The translations under genes and the position numbers were made by a program. Below, in pieces: positions 1 to 5,811 of a stretch of DNA of 11,563 nucleotides. The notes below the pieces were generated by a model, which did no database searches, was not told the origin of the DNA, and worked only from the letters and a program-made list of their open reading frames with translations. Source of the stretch: Lonsdalea britannica (GTDB lineage Bacteria; Pseudomonadota; Gammaproteobacteria; Enterobacterales; Enterobacteriaceae); the NCBI RefSeq assembly GCF_946477055.1, contig NZ_CAMKXG010000100.1, positions 1 through 11,563 on the forward strand. The letters run 5' to 3'. Each line of letters starts with the position of its first letter. The stretch's first letter is position 1.

Positions 1-31
1 CGCCTCAACATTGAAAAAGGATGCTCACACC

Positions 32-676
32 ATGACTCAACCCCTGCTACAGATTGCTCTGGACTCCACGGACCTTCCCACCGCGGTCGATCTCGCCGCC
101 CGCGTGGCGGAGTATGTCGATGTCATTGAAGTCGGCACCATACTGGCCTTCGCTGAAGGGATGAATGCCGTCCGTACGCTGCGCCAGCAGTATCCGGATC
201 ATATTTTGGTCTGCGATATGAAGACCACCGACGGCGGCGCCATTCTGGCGGAGATGGCCTTTACCGCAGGCGCGGACTGGATCACGGTGTCGGCCGCGGC
301 CCACATCGCCACAATCACCGCCTGTAAATGCATTGCGGACGAGCACCACGGAGAAATTCAGATGGAGCTTTACGGCCACTGGACGTGGGAAGACGCGCAG
401 GCCTGGCGAAAACTCGGCATCACGCAGGCGATTTATCACCGCTCGCGAGACGCCGAGCTGGCCGGAGTCGGCTGGACGCCGGAAGACATCCAACGTATGC
501 ATACCCTGTCGGAGATGGGGTTTGAGGTGTCGATCACGGGCGGTATCGTGCCGGAGGCGTTGCAGCACTTCCGTGGGATTAACGCCAAAACATTTATCGC
601 CGGACGAGCGTTAGCCGGGGATGACGGCAGCGCCATCGCTGATGCCCTGCGTCAGGAAATCGTGCGCTACTGGTAA
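32..676 (+). CDS. ulaD: 3-keto-L-gulonate-6-phosphate decarboxylase (UlaD/SgbH type)
   Basis: Decarboxylates 3-keto-L-gulonate 6-phosphate to L-xylulose 5-phosphate, a cytosolic, Mg-dependent step of L-ascorbate/2,3-diketogulonate breakdown. It belongs to the OMP decarboxylase (KGPDC) suprafamily. The product is 214 residues, the usual length. All the family's active-site positions that I could place are present: D11, E33, the DxKxxD motif (D62, K64, D67), E112, H136, R139, T169 in SITGG, and R192 in FIAGR. The CDMKTTD and TVSAAAH stretches resemble the Haemophilus-type enzyme more than either E. coli paralogue. I chose ATG 32, which begins MTQPLLQIALD like the family; the in-frame TTG at 11 would add seven untypical residues. 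An AAAAGG lies 11 bases upstream. Other ula/yia genes are probably to the left. The sequence shows the decarboxylase family clearly. The exact pathway (ula or yia/sgb) is inferred. Confidence 0.93.
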   Translation: MTQPLLQIALDSTDLPTAVDLAARVAEYVDVIEVGTILAFAEGMNAVRTLRQQYPDHILVCDMKTTDGGAILAEMAFTAGADWITVSAAAHIATITACKCIADEHHGEIQMELYGHWTWEDAQAWRKLGITQAIYHRSRDAELAGVGWTPEDIQRMHTLSEMGFEVSITGGIVPEALQHFRGINAKTFIAGRALAGDDGSAIADALRQEIVRYW

Positions 677-793
677 ACCGTCCTGATGTCCGCCCTTGGG
701 GGATTATCCACGGGCGGGCCTGCTTCTCCGAAATTGCGCCCCGCCCCCACCCGCCGCCATCGCAACGGTCTTTCCCGACCCGTACTGAATATC

Positions 794-807
794 GTGATGC
801 TTATCAC
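794..807. promoter_or_regulatory. CRP/FNR-like dyad GTGA-N6-TCAC
   Basis: The sequence GTGATGCTTATCAC has the conserved half-sites of a CRP site (TGTGA-N6-TCACA) but lacks the outer T and A. It also resembles the FNR dyad TTGAT-N4-ATCAA with G/C at the outer positions. It lies about 66 bp upstream of the FliA-like -35. It could act on the EAL gene or be fortuitous. Confidence 0.3.
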
Positions 808-849
808 CCGGATAACCCGCCATTTGCGTTTCTTTACGCGTTATCCGGG
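807..849. repeat. Perfect 10-bp inverted repeat, 23-nt spacer
   Basis: CCCGGATAAC (807-816) is the exact reverse complement of GTTATCCGGG (840-849). No run of T follows (CAACTTCCCTTAATTC), so it is not a textbook terminator. It could be an operator for the downstream promoter or an RNA stem ending the decarboxylase transcript. The right arm ends 10 bp before the FliA-like -35. Confidence 0.5.
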
Positions 850-859
850 CAACTTCCCT

Positions 860-886
860 TAATTCTTACGCGAATATTGCCGATAA
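860..886 (+). promoter_or_regulatory. Candidate FliA (sigma-28) flagellar class 3 promoter
   Basis: GCCGATAA at 879-886 matches the FliA -10 consensus exactly. Eleven bases upstream, TAATTCTT (860-867) matches five of eight positions of the -35 consensus TAAAGTTT. The 11-bp spacing is canonical. It points into the EAL gene, leaving a leader of about 120 bases. A class 3 flagellar promoter for a c-di-GMP phosphodiesterase has a precedent in E. coli pdeH (yhjH). Confidence 0.6.
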
Positions 887-1013
887 ATTGCCATGTGAAC
901 GCAGTTCATCAGCTTACAAGCTATACATTTATTAGAGGGCGTCACGATCTTATCGCCCCGCTTCAGGCGGGTGAACGCGTCCATTTTTTCCCTAATCCAG
1001 GAAATCCCTAACC

Positions 1014-1781
1014 ATGACTTCCCAATCGCCCCCTTTTATGTCGTCCCGCTGCGCTCACTGCGCGGACAGCCATAATTTGGGTCTCGACTTCACCATGGCG
1101 TTCCAGCCTATCGTAGACTGCGTGACTAAACGCGTGTTCGGCTACGAGGCCTTGGTTCGAGGCTGCAATAACGAGTCGGCCTTCAGCATTATTTCGCAAA
1201 TCAGCAATGACAAACGCTACGGCTTCGACCAGCTCTGCCGAATCAAGGCCATCGCGCTTGCAGCCAAACTGAAGTTGTCCGGCATGCTGAGCATCAACTT
1301 TCTGCCCAATGCGATTTATCGCCCCGAACGTTGCATTCGCTCGACGTTGGAAGCGGCCAGAAAGTATCAGTTCCCTATCAAGAACATCATGTTCGAGTTC
1401 ACCGAAAACGAGCAGGCCAAAGACAGCAAACGCATACAGTCGATTATTGAATGCTACAAAAAGCTGGGCTTCAAGACGGCGATTGATGACTTTGGGTCGG
1501 GTTATTCCGGGCTAAATCTGCTGGCGGATTTTCAAACGGATATCGTCAAGCTGGACATGGCGCTGATCCGCGACATCGATCAGGATGCAACACGCCAGAC
1601 CATCGTCACCCACTGTGTCAGCATGCTGAAAGCGTTGAATATCAGAGTGCTGGGAGAAGGCATTGAAACAGAAAAGGAATATCATTTTCTTAAAGGAATC
1701 GGGATTGATTTCGCTCAGGGATATTATTTTGCCAGACCCGGTTTCGAGTCTCTGCCAGAGGTCGATACCAGCCTTATTTAG
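1014..1781 (+). CDS. Stand-alone EAL-domain c-di-GMP phosphodiesterase
   Basis: Predicted to hydrolyse cyclic di-GMP to pGpG in the cytosol, which would favour motility over biofilm. The 255 residues are essentially one EAL domain (about 25-245) with no transmembrane segment or GGDEF partner. The catalytic signature is intact: EAL at E45 (YEALVRG), N95 (SINFLPN), E128 (FEFTE), D158-D159 (DDFGSGYS), K179 (IVKLD), E215 (LGEGIET) and QGYYFARP at 235-242. It should therefore be active, not a degenerate EAL such as YdiV. The N-terminus has a Cys-x2-Cys pair (C13, C16) ahead of the domain. The FliA-like promoter at 860-886 suggests expression with the flagellar regulon, in the role PdeH has in E. 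coli, though the sequence is not PdeH outside the shared domain. It is monocistronic, with a strong terminator at 1813-1852. Confidence 0.93.
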   Translation: MTSQSPPFMSSRCAHCADSHNLGLDFTMAFQPIVDCVTKRVFGYEALVRGCNNESAFSIISQISNDKRYGFDQLCRIKAIALAAKLKLSGMLSINFLPNAIYRPERCIRSTLEAARKYQFPIKNIMFEFTENEQAKDSKRIQSIIECYKKLGFKTAIDDFGSGYSGLNLLADFQTDIVKLDMALIRDIDQDATRQTIVTHCVSMLKALNIRVLGEGIETEKEYHFLKGIGIDFAQGYYFARPGFESLPEVDTSLI

Positions 1782-1812
1782 CACCGAAGACGAGGCGCTT
1801 CGCGCGACACAC

Positions 1813-1852
1813 AAACCCGCTGAACCGGCTTCGACCGTCCAGCGGGTTTTTT
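1813..1852 (+). terminator. Rho-independent terminator of the EAL gene
   Basis: AAACCCGCTG (1813-1822) pairs perfectly with CAGCGGGTTT (1840-1849), a 10-bp stem with a possible inner CGG/CCG helix. The T-run 1847-1852 follows. It lies 31 bases after the EAL stop codon. Confidence 0.9.
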
Positions 1853-2077
1853 AATGGTATCGCTTACCTTTCACCGGCATCCTCTTACTTTCCGCTTTTA
1901 ACGCTCGCTTTATCGGCGACAGGCACTCTCACCATCGTCGGGCATAAAGCGCTAAAACACACATATTTAGCCTAAATTCGTACACAAAAATCCATAACTC
2001 GCCGAATGCAATTTCGAACAAGTTGCCCCCGGGTCGACCGTTATACTGCGCTCAATACAGCGAGTCGGAGAGTTTGT
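1853..2077. other. Promoter region of the ACP/KAS III operon
   Basis: No gene is visible. An imperfect hairpin has CGCTTTAT (1906-1913) pairing with ATAAAGCG (1944-1951), with an inner CGAC/GTCG helix. A TATACT hexamer at 2042-2047 could be the -10 of the carrier protein gene, about 30 bp before its ATG. The only -35-like element, TTGCCC (2023-2028), is too close (13 bp), so activator-dependent initiation is possible. A GGAGAG ribosome binding site (2067-2072) precedes ATG 2078. Confidence 0.4.
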
Positions 2078-2389
2078 ATGGAGCACTCAGAGTCTGGGCA
2101 TCAGCGTGACGATGCAACACATTTGCTCGTACGCGAGCTGTTGAAAGCCATCGGTGTGGATCAGGGACGCATCAACGCCATATTTCAGGGCGCGCCAATG
2201 TACGCCCATGACGGTCTGCTGGATTCCGTCAATCTCATCAGCCTGATTGCCGTCCTTAGCGATCGCTATGAAGCACACGGCAAGCTAACGGGGGAACTGT
2301 TCGATCTGATGGATGAAAACGTTTTCGACGCCTTTCACACCCTCGATACCCTGACGCACTTTCTGCACCAAAAAACCTGCCATGTTTAA
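2078..2389 (+). CDS. Acyl carrier protein-like protein
   Basis: A small carrier protein expected to bear an acyl group on a 4'-phosphopantetheine arm. The 103-residue product has the ACP helix II signature: D49-S50 inside DGLLDSVNLISLI, with S50 the expected attachment serine, followed by the amphipathic helix AVLSDRYE. Acidic residues in helix III (about 72-84) also fit. It is not the housekeeping AcpP, which is about 78 residues with a DSLD motif. The longer N-terminus and the many histidines are unusual. ATG 2078 is preferred because GGAGAG precedes it closely; an in-frame ATG at 2006 lacks a ribosome binding site. Its stop codon overlaps a possible upstream ATG of the next gene (TAATG at 2387-2391), so the two are probably co-transcribed and translationally coupled. 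The pathway is unknown. Confidence 0.8.
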   Translation: MEHSESGHQRDDATHLLVRELLKAIGVDQGRINAIFQGAPMYAHDGLLDSVNLISLIAVLSDRYEAHGKLTGELFDLMDENVFDAFHTLDTLTHFLHQKTCHV

Positions 2390-2424
2390 TGCCGGAACCC
2401 CGCTGCGATCAGGACGGAGAAAGC

Positions 2425-3360
2425 ATGATGCACATCAATACGTTGGCCACCTGGGTTCCGTCGGCTCGCCTGAATGCCGAGGAGATCATCACTCAAACGG
2501 GGTATAGCCCCCGCGAAGCCAATACGTTCTGCCAACTGTTCGGCTTTCGCCGCATTGCCGCGCTGGAAGCGACCGTTTCTCTTTATGGCGTTTTCTATCA
2601 ACTCCTTAGCCGATTAATGCAACAGTCATCTGGACCTGACCTCCCGATTGATGCGCTGATTTATGTACACGGCATGCCGGAGTCATCATGCGAACATCCC
2701 GCGTGGCTGACACAGCTGAAACAACGCCATCCGTTTGTCAGCGCCGAGGCGCACTGCCTCGAACTGGACCAACAGCACTGTGCGACCTTGTTCTGGGCGC
2801 TGGCGCATGCTCATCGGCTACTGGAGGAACAGCAGGCAAAACGCGTCGCTATTATCGCCGGCGATACGTTGTCGCCGCTGGGCGCCTCGCGGCGCTACGT
2901 GCCGGGCTACACGCTGATTGGCGATGCCTTCGCCGCGCTGCTGCTGGAGCATGAAGGCGCGGGTTTACGGTTGGGGAAACCGTTTCTCGGCCAGAGATTG
3001 GAATTTTATGATGGGCTGAATAGCGGACGGGAGGCGAAGACGGCGTTTTATCGGGCCCACGACGGCATGGTGGCAGAGGCGTTGGCGGGCGCCCAGGCAG
3101 GCGATCCCGATAGCCTGTCGCTGCTGCCTCACAACATCAATCGCATCAGCTGGCGTCGCTATGCGCGCCGCCGCCAACTACCGTGCGCGGCCATCTCGCT
3201 CGGCCTGCTGCCGGATATCGGCCACTGCTGCACCGTAGACCCCCTTCTCCTGCTGCCCGCCGCCATTCCCGCTATCCGTGCCGGGCAACCGCACGTGATG
3301 CTGTCCGTAGGGCTGGGAGCCGCCTATGGCAGCTGTTCTGTTTCTTATCATGCGGAATGA
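2425..3360 (+). CDS. 3-oxoacyl-ACP synthase III-like (FabH-fold) condensing enzyme
   Basis: A thiolase-fold enzyme of the KAS III group, which condenses or transfers acyl groups through a cysteine thioester. The 311-residue product starts MMHINTLATWVPSARLN, a FabH-like opening. C119 in LDQQHCATLFWAL matches the nucleophile and H236 in LLPHNINRI matches the first catalytic histidine. Where FabH has the catalytic asparagine (GN), this protein has G266-H267 in IGHCCTVDP. The triad thus appears to be Cys-His-His, so it is unlikely to be the chain-initiating FabH of primary fatty acid synthesis. KAS III relatives with altered triads do specialised jobs (PqsBC in alkylquinolone synthesis, CerJ in ester-forming acyl transfer); by analogy this one may make a signal or specialised acyl product with the upstream carrier. 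GGAGA (2416-2420) supports ATG 2425 or 2428; ATG 2389, overlapping the ACP stop, is also possible. Confidence 0.82.
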   Translation: MMHINTLATWVPSARLNAEEIITQTGYSPREANTFCQLFGFRRIAALEATVSLYGVFYQLLSRLMQQSSGPDLPIDALIYVHGMPESSCEHPAWLTQLKQRHPFVSAEAHCLELDQQHCATLFWALAHAHRLLEEQQAKRVAIIAGDTLSPLGASRRYVPGYTLIGDAFAALLLEHEGAGLRLGKPFLGQRLEFYDGLNSGREAKTAFYRAHDGMVAEALAGAQAGDPDSLSLLPHNINRISWRRYARRRQLPCAAISLGLLPDIGHCCTVDPLLLLPAAIPAIRAGQPHVMLSVGLGAAYGSCSVSYHAE

Positions 3361-3456
3361 TGCTGACTCGCCATCAGCCAATACCTCGCACCACAATGCA
3401 CAGCGTTTATCGTGCACATTGCAATTATTTTCCTATCTCACAATTTCAGACAACAA

Positions 3457-3485
3457 TGCCCGCGGGCACCGGGCATAATCTTTTC
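3457..3485 (+). terminator. Possible terminator of the ACP/KAS III operon
   Basis: TGCCCG (3457-3462) pairs with CGGGCA (3470-3475) around a 7-base loop, followed by TAATCTTTTC. The U-tract is imperfect and an alternative fold exists, because TGCCCGCGGGCA is itself palindromic. It lies about 97 bases after the KAS III stop. Confidence 0.4.
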
Positions 3486-3494
3486 AAGGAAGCG

Positions 3495-3536
3495 TTTTCG
3501 CTGGCATAAGCAGGCGAAAATATACAAGGATGTATA
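3495..3536. repeat. Two back-to-back small stem-loops
   Basis: TTTTCGC (3495-3501) pairs with GCGAAAA (3514-3520) around a 12-base loop. Directly next to it, TATACA (3521-3526) pairs with TGTATA (3531-3536) around an AGGA loop. Neither is followed by a T-run. Function unknown. Confidence 0.45.
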
Positions 3537-3766
3537 AACGTCACGATCAGAGCGCAGGATTGCGCCGCTCGAACAGGGATGAAGACGGATCGTTACGGTA
3601 TCAGCAAGGATGTTGATGGTCTGCCTATGCCGGTTACTCTCATGCTCCAGCGGGATGACGGGAGATGAAGATCGGAATGGGAACGCTTTCTTTTTCGGCT
3701 GAAGCTCTGCGTGCATATCACTCACGGTGATCTGCGCGTCGGCGCCGGAGAAAACCATGGATGCTA

Positions 3767-3800
3767 CGCCCTTTGCGGATCGGGACATCCGCAAAGGGCG
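3767..3800. repeat. Perfect 14-bp inverted repeat, 6-nt loop
   Basis: CGCCCTTTGCGGAT (3767-3780) and its exact reverse complement (3787-3800) flank CGGGAC. The pyrimidine-rich CCTTCTTCTCTTTCTC follows on the plus strand, but it is not a continuous T-run. This is the strongest non-terminator hairpin in the window. It may be a late terminator for the plus-strand operon or the core of a structured RNA. Confidence 0.6.
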
Positions 3801-3819
3801 CCTTCTTCTCTTTCTCGTC

Positions 3820-3844
3820 AATGACGGGAAACCTACCCGTCATT
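3820..3844. repeat. Perfect 9-bp inverted repeat, 7-nt loop
   Basis: AATGACGGG (3820-3828) pairs with CCCGTCATT (3836-3844) around AAACCTA. It lies 20 bases after the 14-bp hairpin and has no U-tract on either strand. The two hairpins may be parts of one element. Confidence 0.5.
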
Positions 3845-3961
3845 ATCGCCTCACACTCTCTGCTACAACCTCTGCTGCAACGCCCGGACCGGCCTGCTAC
3901 GAGAGCCATACCGTTGAGATCGCGCACGAGCGCCATCCTGCCAGTTTAGTTTGCACCGGTA

Positions 3962-4717
3962 TTATTTCCGCCAATCCATTAACGCATCCGGTTCCGTCAG
4001 CGTGGCAAGCCGCCAACTCAAGGCCGTTTCGTCGGACGACAATAGGCAACAGTTGAGCGCCATGCTCTCTTCGTCAAACCAGACTTCTTCCATCTGCGCG
4101 CTGGCGGGCTGAGCGTCATCCTGCACCTGAATCCGCCCGTTCTCCTGCATCAGGCAGCTGAACGAGTCCAACGGTTTGCTCAGGCCAAGCCCTAACGCCT
4201 TCAGATAGGCCTCTTTGCGCGTCCATATCCGAATAAAAGCCTGCACATACGCCTCTTCGTCGCAAAACTGCGCCAGCCAGTCGGCTTCATCAGGATGGAA
4301 AAAGCGTTTCGCCACGCCGCGTTTATGCTCGACTCGCCCTCGATTTCCCTCAACGTCGACCCCAACCGCGTCACCCTGTGCGATGGCGAAAGCAAAAGCG
4401 GCCTGAGTGTGCGACAGGTTGAAGTGAAGCTGTGGGTATTGGGGCAGAAAAGGTTTGCCGAACGGGTTACGAGCAAACGTCAGCTCGTGCGGCAACACGT
4501 GACACAGCGGCGACAGCAGGCATCGAAGAATCCCCTCCGCCAATGTGCTGTCGGTGAGCGCGTCGTACGGCGACATTCGGCAGGCCAAACGCACGTTTGC
4601 AGACATTTCCGGGCGATCCAATGTCTGCCGATGGATCACGATACACTGCGGGTTCGCCAGATCTTGCTCGCGATGCTCAGCGCTACCACAGAAATCCATC
4701 CGGCTTTCCTGGCTCAT
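3962..4717 (-). CDS. 4'-phosphopantetheinyl transferase, Sfp/AcpT superfamily
   Basis: Transfers 4'-phosphopantetheine from CoA to the conserved serine of carrier proteins. The 251-residue product has the superfamily motifs in order: NPFGKPFLP (84-92), LHFNLSHTQ (98-105), the metal-binding GVDVE with D121 and E123, and WTRKEAYLKALGLGL with W165, K168 and E169. It is longer than EntD or AcpT (about 200 residues) and near the Sfp class. I chose ATG 4717: the frame opens further to a TTG at 4849, but only the 4717 start has purine-rich Shine-Dalgarno sequence upstream (GGAGG and GAGAG), and the extra 44 residues look unlike the family. It converges on the ACP/KAS III operon and is divergent from the AraC regulator. 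The obvious inferred substrate is the carrier encoded at 2078-2389, although it could load other carriers in the cell. Confidence 0.9.
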   Translation of the reverse strand: MSQESRMDFCGSAEHREQDLANPQCIVIHRQTLDRPEMSANVRLACRMSPYDALTDSTLAEGILRCLLSPLCHVLPHELTFARNPFGKPFLPQYPQLHFNLSHTQAAFAFAIAQGDAVGVDVEGNRGRVEHKRGVAKRFFHPDEADWLAQFCDEEAYVQAFIRIWTRKEAYLKALGLGLSKPLDSFSCLMQENGRIQVQDDAQPASAQMEEVWFDEESMALNCCLLSSDETALSWRLATLTEPDALMDWRK

Positions 4718-5203
4718 GTCTGCTCTCACCCTCCGATTTATCCCGCTTTCCCTGTTCACCTTATTCACGTTGTCATCCTTGTTTGCCACGACGCCTAAAA
4801 GCCATCGGCTCGACATCACGAACGTCTGATGTAAACGCATACATCGCAACGTCTCATCACGATGTATTTTTGACCGGTCGGCGTGGATATTTTGGCGGCA
4901 TTACCTTTAGAGATGAATGTTAACGAAATCCTGCCGTTTCCATTCCAATCACGCGAAGAACGCTGACCATTTTCGAGACGAGCAATCCCAATAACGAAAT
5001 GTCGTCATCCCAAAAATGGAATGCCGAGTGGAAAAAACGTTACGTATCCCGCTGAAAAAGGCCATTCCAAATATGGCACACAATTTGCGTGAGTACCCCT
5101 GTCAATGACAGCAATGACAATAATTAACAACCCAATACCAACGCCGTTTTTAGCATTTTTATTAACCGCTCCAGGCACGGTAAATACATTTTTGGATGAC
5201 ACC
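4718..5203. promoter_or_regulatory. AT-rich divergent control region with repeated motifs
   Basis: This separates the divergent PPTase and AraC genes. CCATTCCAA occurs at 4940-4948 and 5062-5070, and its inverse core TGGAATG at 5017-5023. TAACGAAAT occurs at 4921-4929 and 4992-5000. Further left, AACGTCT repeats at 4821 and 4848, and ATACATCG (4839-4846) pairs with CGATGTAT (4860-4867). GCCAT and ATGGC (5061-5077) bracket the last CCATTCCAA copy. These look like operator sites, plausibly for the adjacent AraC-family protein. I could not assign a confident promoter on either strand. Confidence 0.45.
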
Positions 5204-5761
5204 ATGAATCTACATAATGCCTACCCCCACACCTTGGATAATGAAAGCTTCAACCATAATCTTATTCAGGACATGTATCGTCGTCACCCGAACTTAAAAA
5301 AGACCTTGGAAAACAATAATAAAGCAACAAGTCTGGTCGGGATTATCGACTACATTATTGAGAATATCGGCGATAACATCACGCTGGAACAACTCGAAAC
5401 CGTGAGTGGCAAATCGAAATTCGATATCTGCCGCTTATTTAATCAAGTCTATAATATTACGCCCATGCGATGGATCTGGCGCGTTCGCGTCACCCTGGCG
5501 AGAGAGATTATTCATATCTCGCCCAACTGGTCTCTGACCGATATTTGTTATGCCTGTGGTTTCTCCTCGTTGCCTCATTTTTCCCGCTGCTTTACGAAAA
5601 CGTATAATATTCCGCCGCTGAAATATCGGAAAACCGTCTCGTCCGATCGCGAGCCGCCCCGCTTTATTAGCAATATGAGCTTCGATATTATTTTCGGAAA
5701 GCAACGTCACCTGTTTTCCCGTCATGTATTGCTGGATAACATCCACAATCTGTCTAATTAA
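5204..5761 (+). CDS. AraC-family transcriptional regulator (short, C-terminal HTH type)
   Basis: A DNA-binding regulator with a complete AraC/XylS domain at about residues 45-143 of 185. The first helix-turn-helix spans NITLEQLETVSGKSKFDI and RLFN, the linker helix contains TPMRWIWRVRVTLAREI, and the second HTH is SLTDICYACGF-SSLPHFSRCF ending NIPPLKYRK. The short N-terminus (about 44 residues) is too small for a cupin ligand domain, so any signal sensing must differ. About 40 residues follow the HTH, more than usual. ATG 5204 is chosen because GGAT precedes it closely; ATG 5105 would add 33 residues but has no ribosome binding site. G+C is about 44 per cent over 5221-5580 by hand count, clearly lower than neighbouring genes, which suggests foreign origin or silencing. 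It is divergent from the PPTase gene, so control of the acyl-carrier genes is the leading inference. Confidence 0.85.
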   Translation: MNLHNAYPHTLDNESFNHNLIQDMYRRHPNLKKTLENNNKATSLVGIIDYIIENIGDNITLEQLETVSGKSKFDICRLFNQVYNITPMRWIWRVRVTLAREIIHISPNWSLTDICYACGFSSLPHFSRCFTKTYNIPPLKYRKTVSSDREPPRFISNMSFDIIFGKQRHLFSRHVLLDNIHNLSN

Positions 5762-5762
5762 C

Positions 5763-5811
5763 GCTCTTGTTCGAAGAGCACACGAAAAAAAGTCCCTCAC
5801 GGGATTTTTTT
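5763..5811. terminator. Tandem hairpins ending the AraC gene
   Basis: GCTCTT (5763-5768) pairs with AAGAGC (5774-5779) directly after the stop codon. A second stem pairs 5786-5796 with 5801-5811 around a TCAC loop. Its TCCC/GGGA core is flanked by A- and T-runs, so it can terminate in both directions. Confidence 0.85.

Larger units (their letters stand above)
677..1013. other. Intergenic region with inverted repeats and promoter elements
   Basis: No gene is visible. A weak hairpin (690-695 with 712-717, six GC pairs, no U-tract) follows the decarboxylase and might end its transcript. Further on are a GTGA-N6-TCAC element (794-807), a perfect 10-bp inverted repeat (807-816 with 840-849) and a FliA-type promoter (860-886), which are listed separately. 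A small palindrome AGCTT-AC-AAGCT sits at 911-922. The EAL gene's ribosome binding site, CAGGAA (998-1003), lies about 10 bases before its ATG. Confidence 0.6.
3361..3961. other. Gene-free, stem-loop-rich region between convergent genes
   Basis: I recognise no protein here. The longer open frames (for example 3438-3821 on the minus strand) have arginine/serine-rich, low-credibility translations and no ribosome binding site. The region holds several perfect stem-loops: 3457-3475, 3495-3520, 3521-3536, 3767-3800 and 3820-3844. It lies between the KAS III gene and the PPTase gene, which converge on it. It may carry terminators, a non-coding RNA or decayed sequence. Confidence 0.5.

Noticed and set aside
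47..568. 173-residue open frame on the minus strand inside the decarboxylase gene
   Set aside because: It is antisense to a gene with a full set of catalytic residues. The translation is arginine/glycine-rich with no family features.
1910..1917. Second perfect GCCGATAA on the minus strand
   Set aside because: The -35 position has only about three of eight matches, and it would read antisense into the EAL gene across its terminator. Probably chance.
3438..3821. 127-residue minus-strand frame between the KAS III and PPTase genes
   Set aside because: It starts with a run of arginines, has no ribosome binding site, crosses the 14-bp hairpin, and resembles no family I know.
3727..4056. 109-residue plus-strand frame
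   Set aside because: It runs across two hairpins and antisense into the 3' end of the PPTase gene. The composition is not protein-like.
4718..4849. 44-residue N-terminal extension of the PPTase from TTG 4849
   Set aside because: Weak start codon, no ribosome binding site, and residues unlike the family. ATG 4717 has purine-rich sequence upstream.
5105..5203. Earlier AraC start at 5105 (33 extra residues, hydrophobic)
   Set aside because: No ribosome binding site precedes it, and the extra segment is not part of the family domain. It is not excluded as a membrane-like extension.
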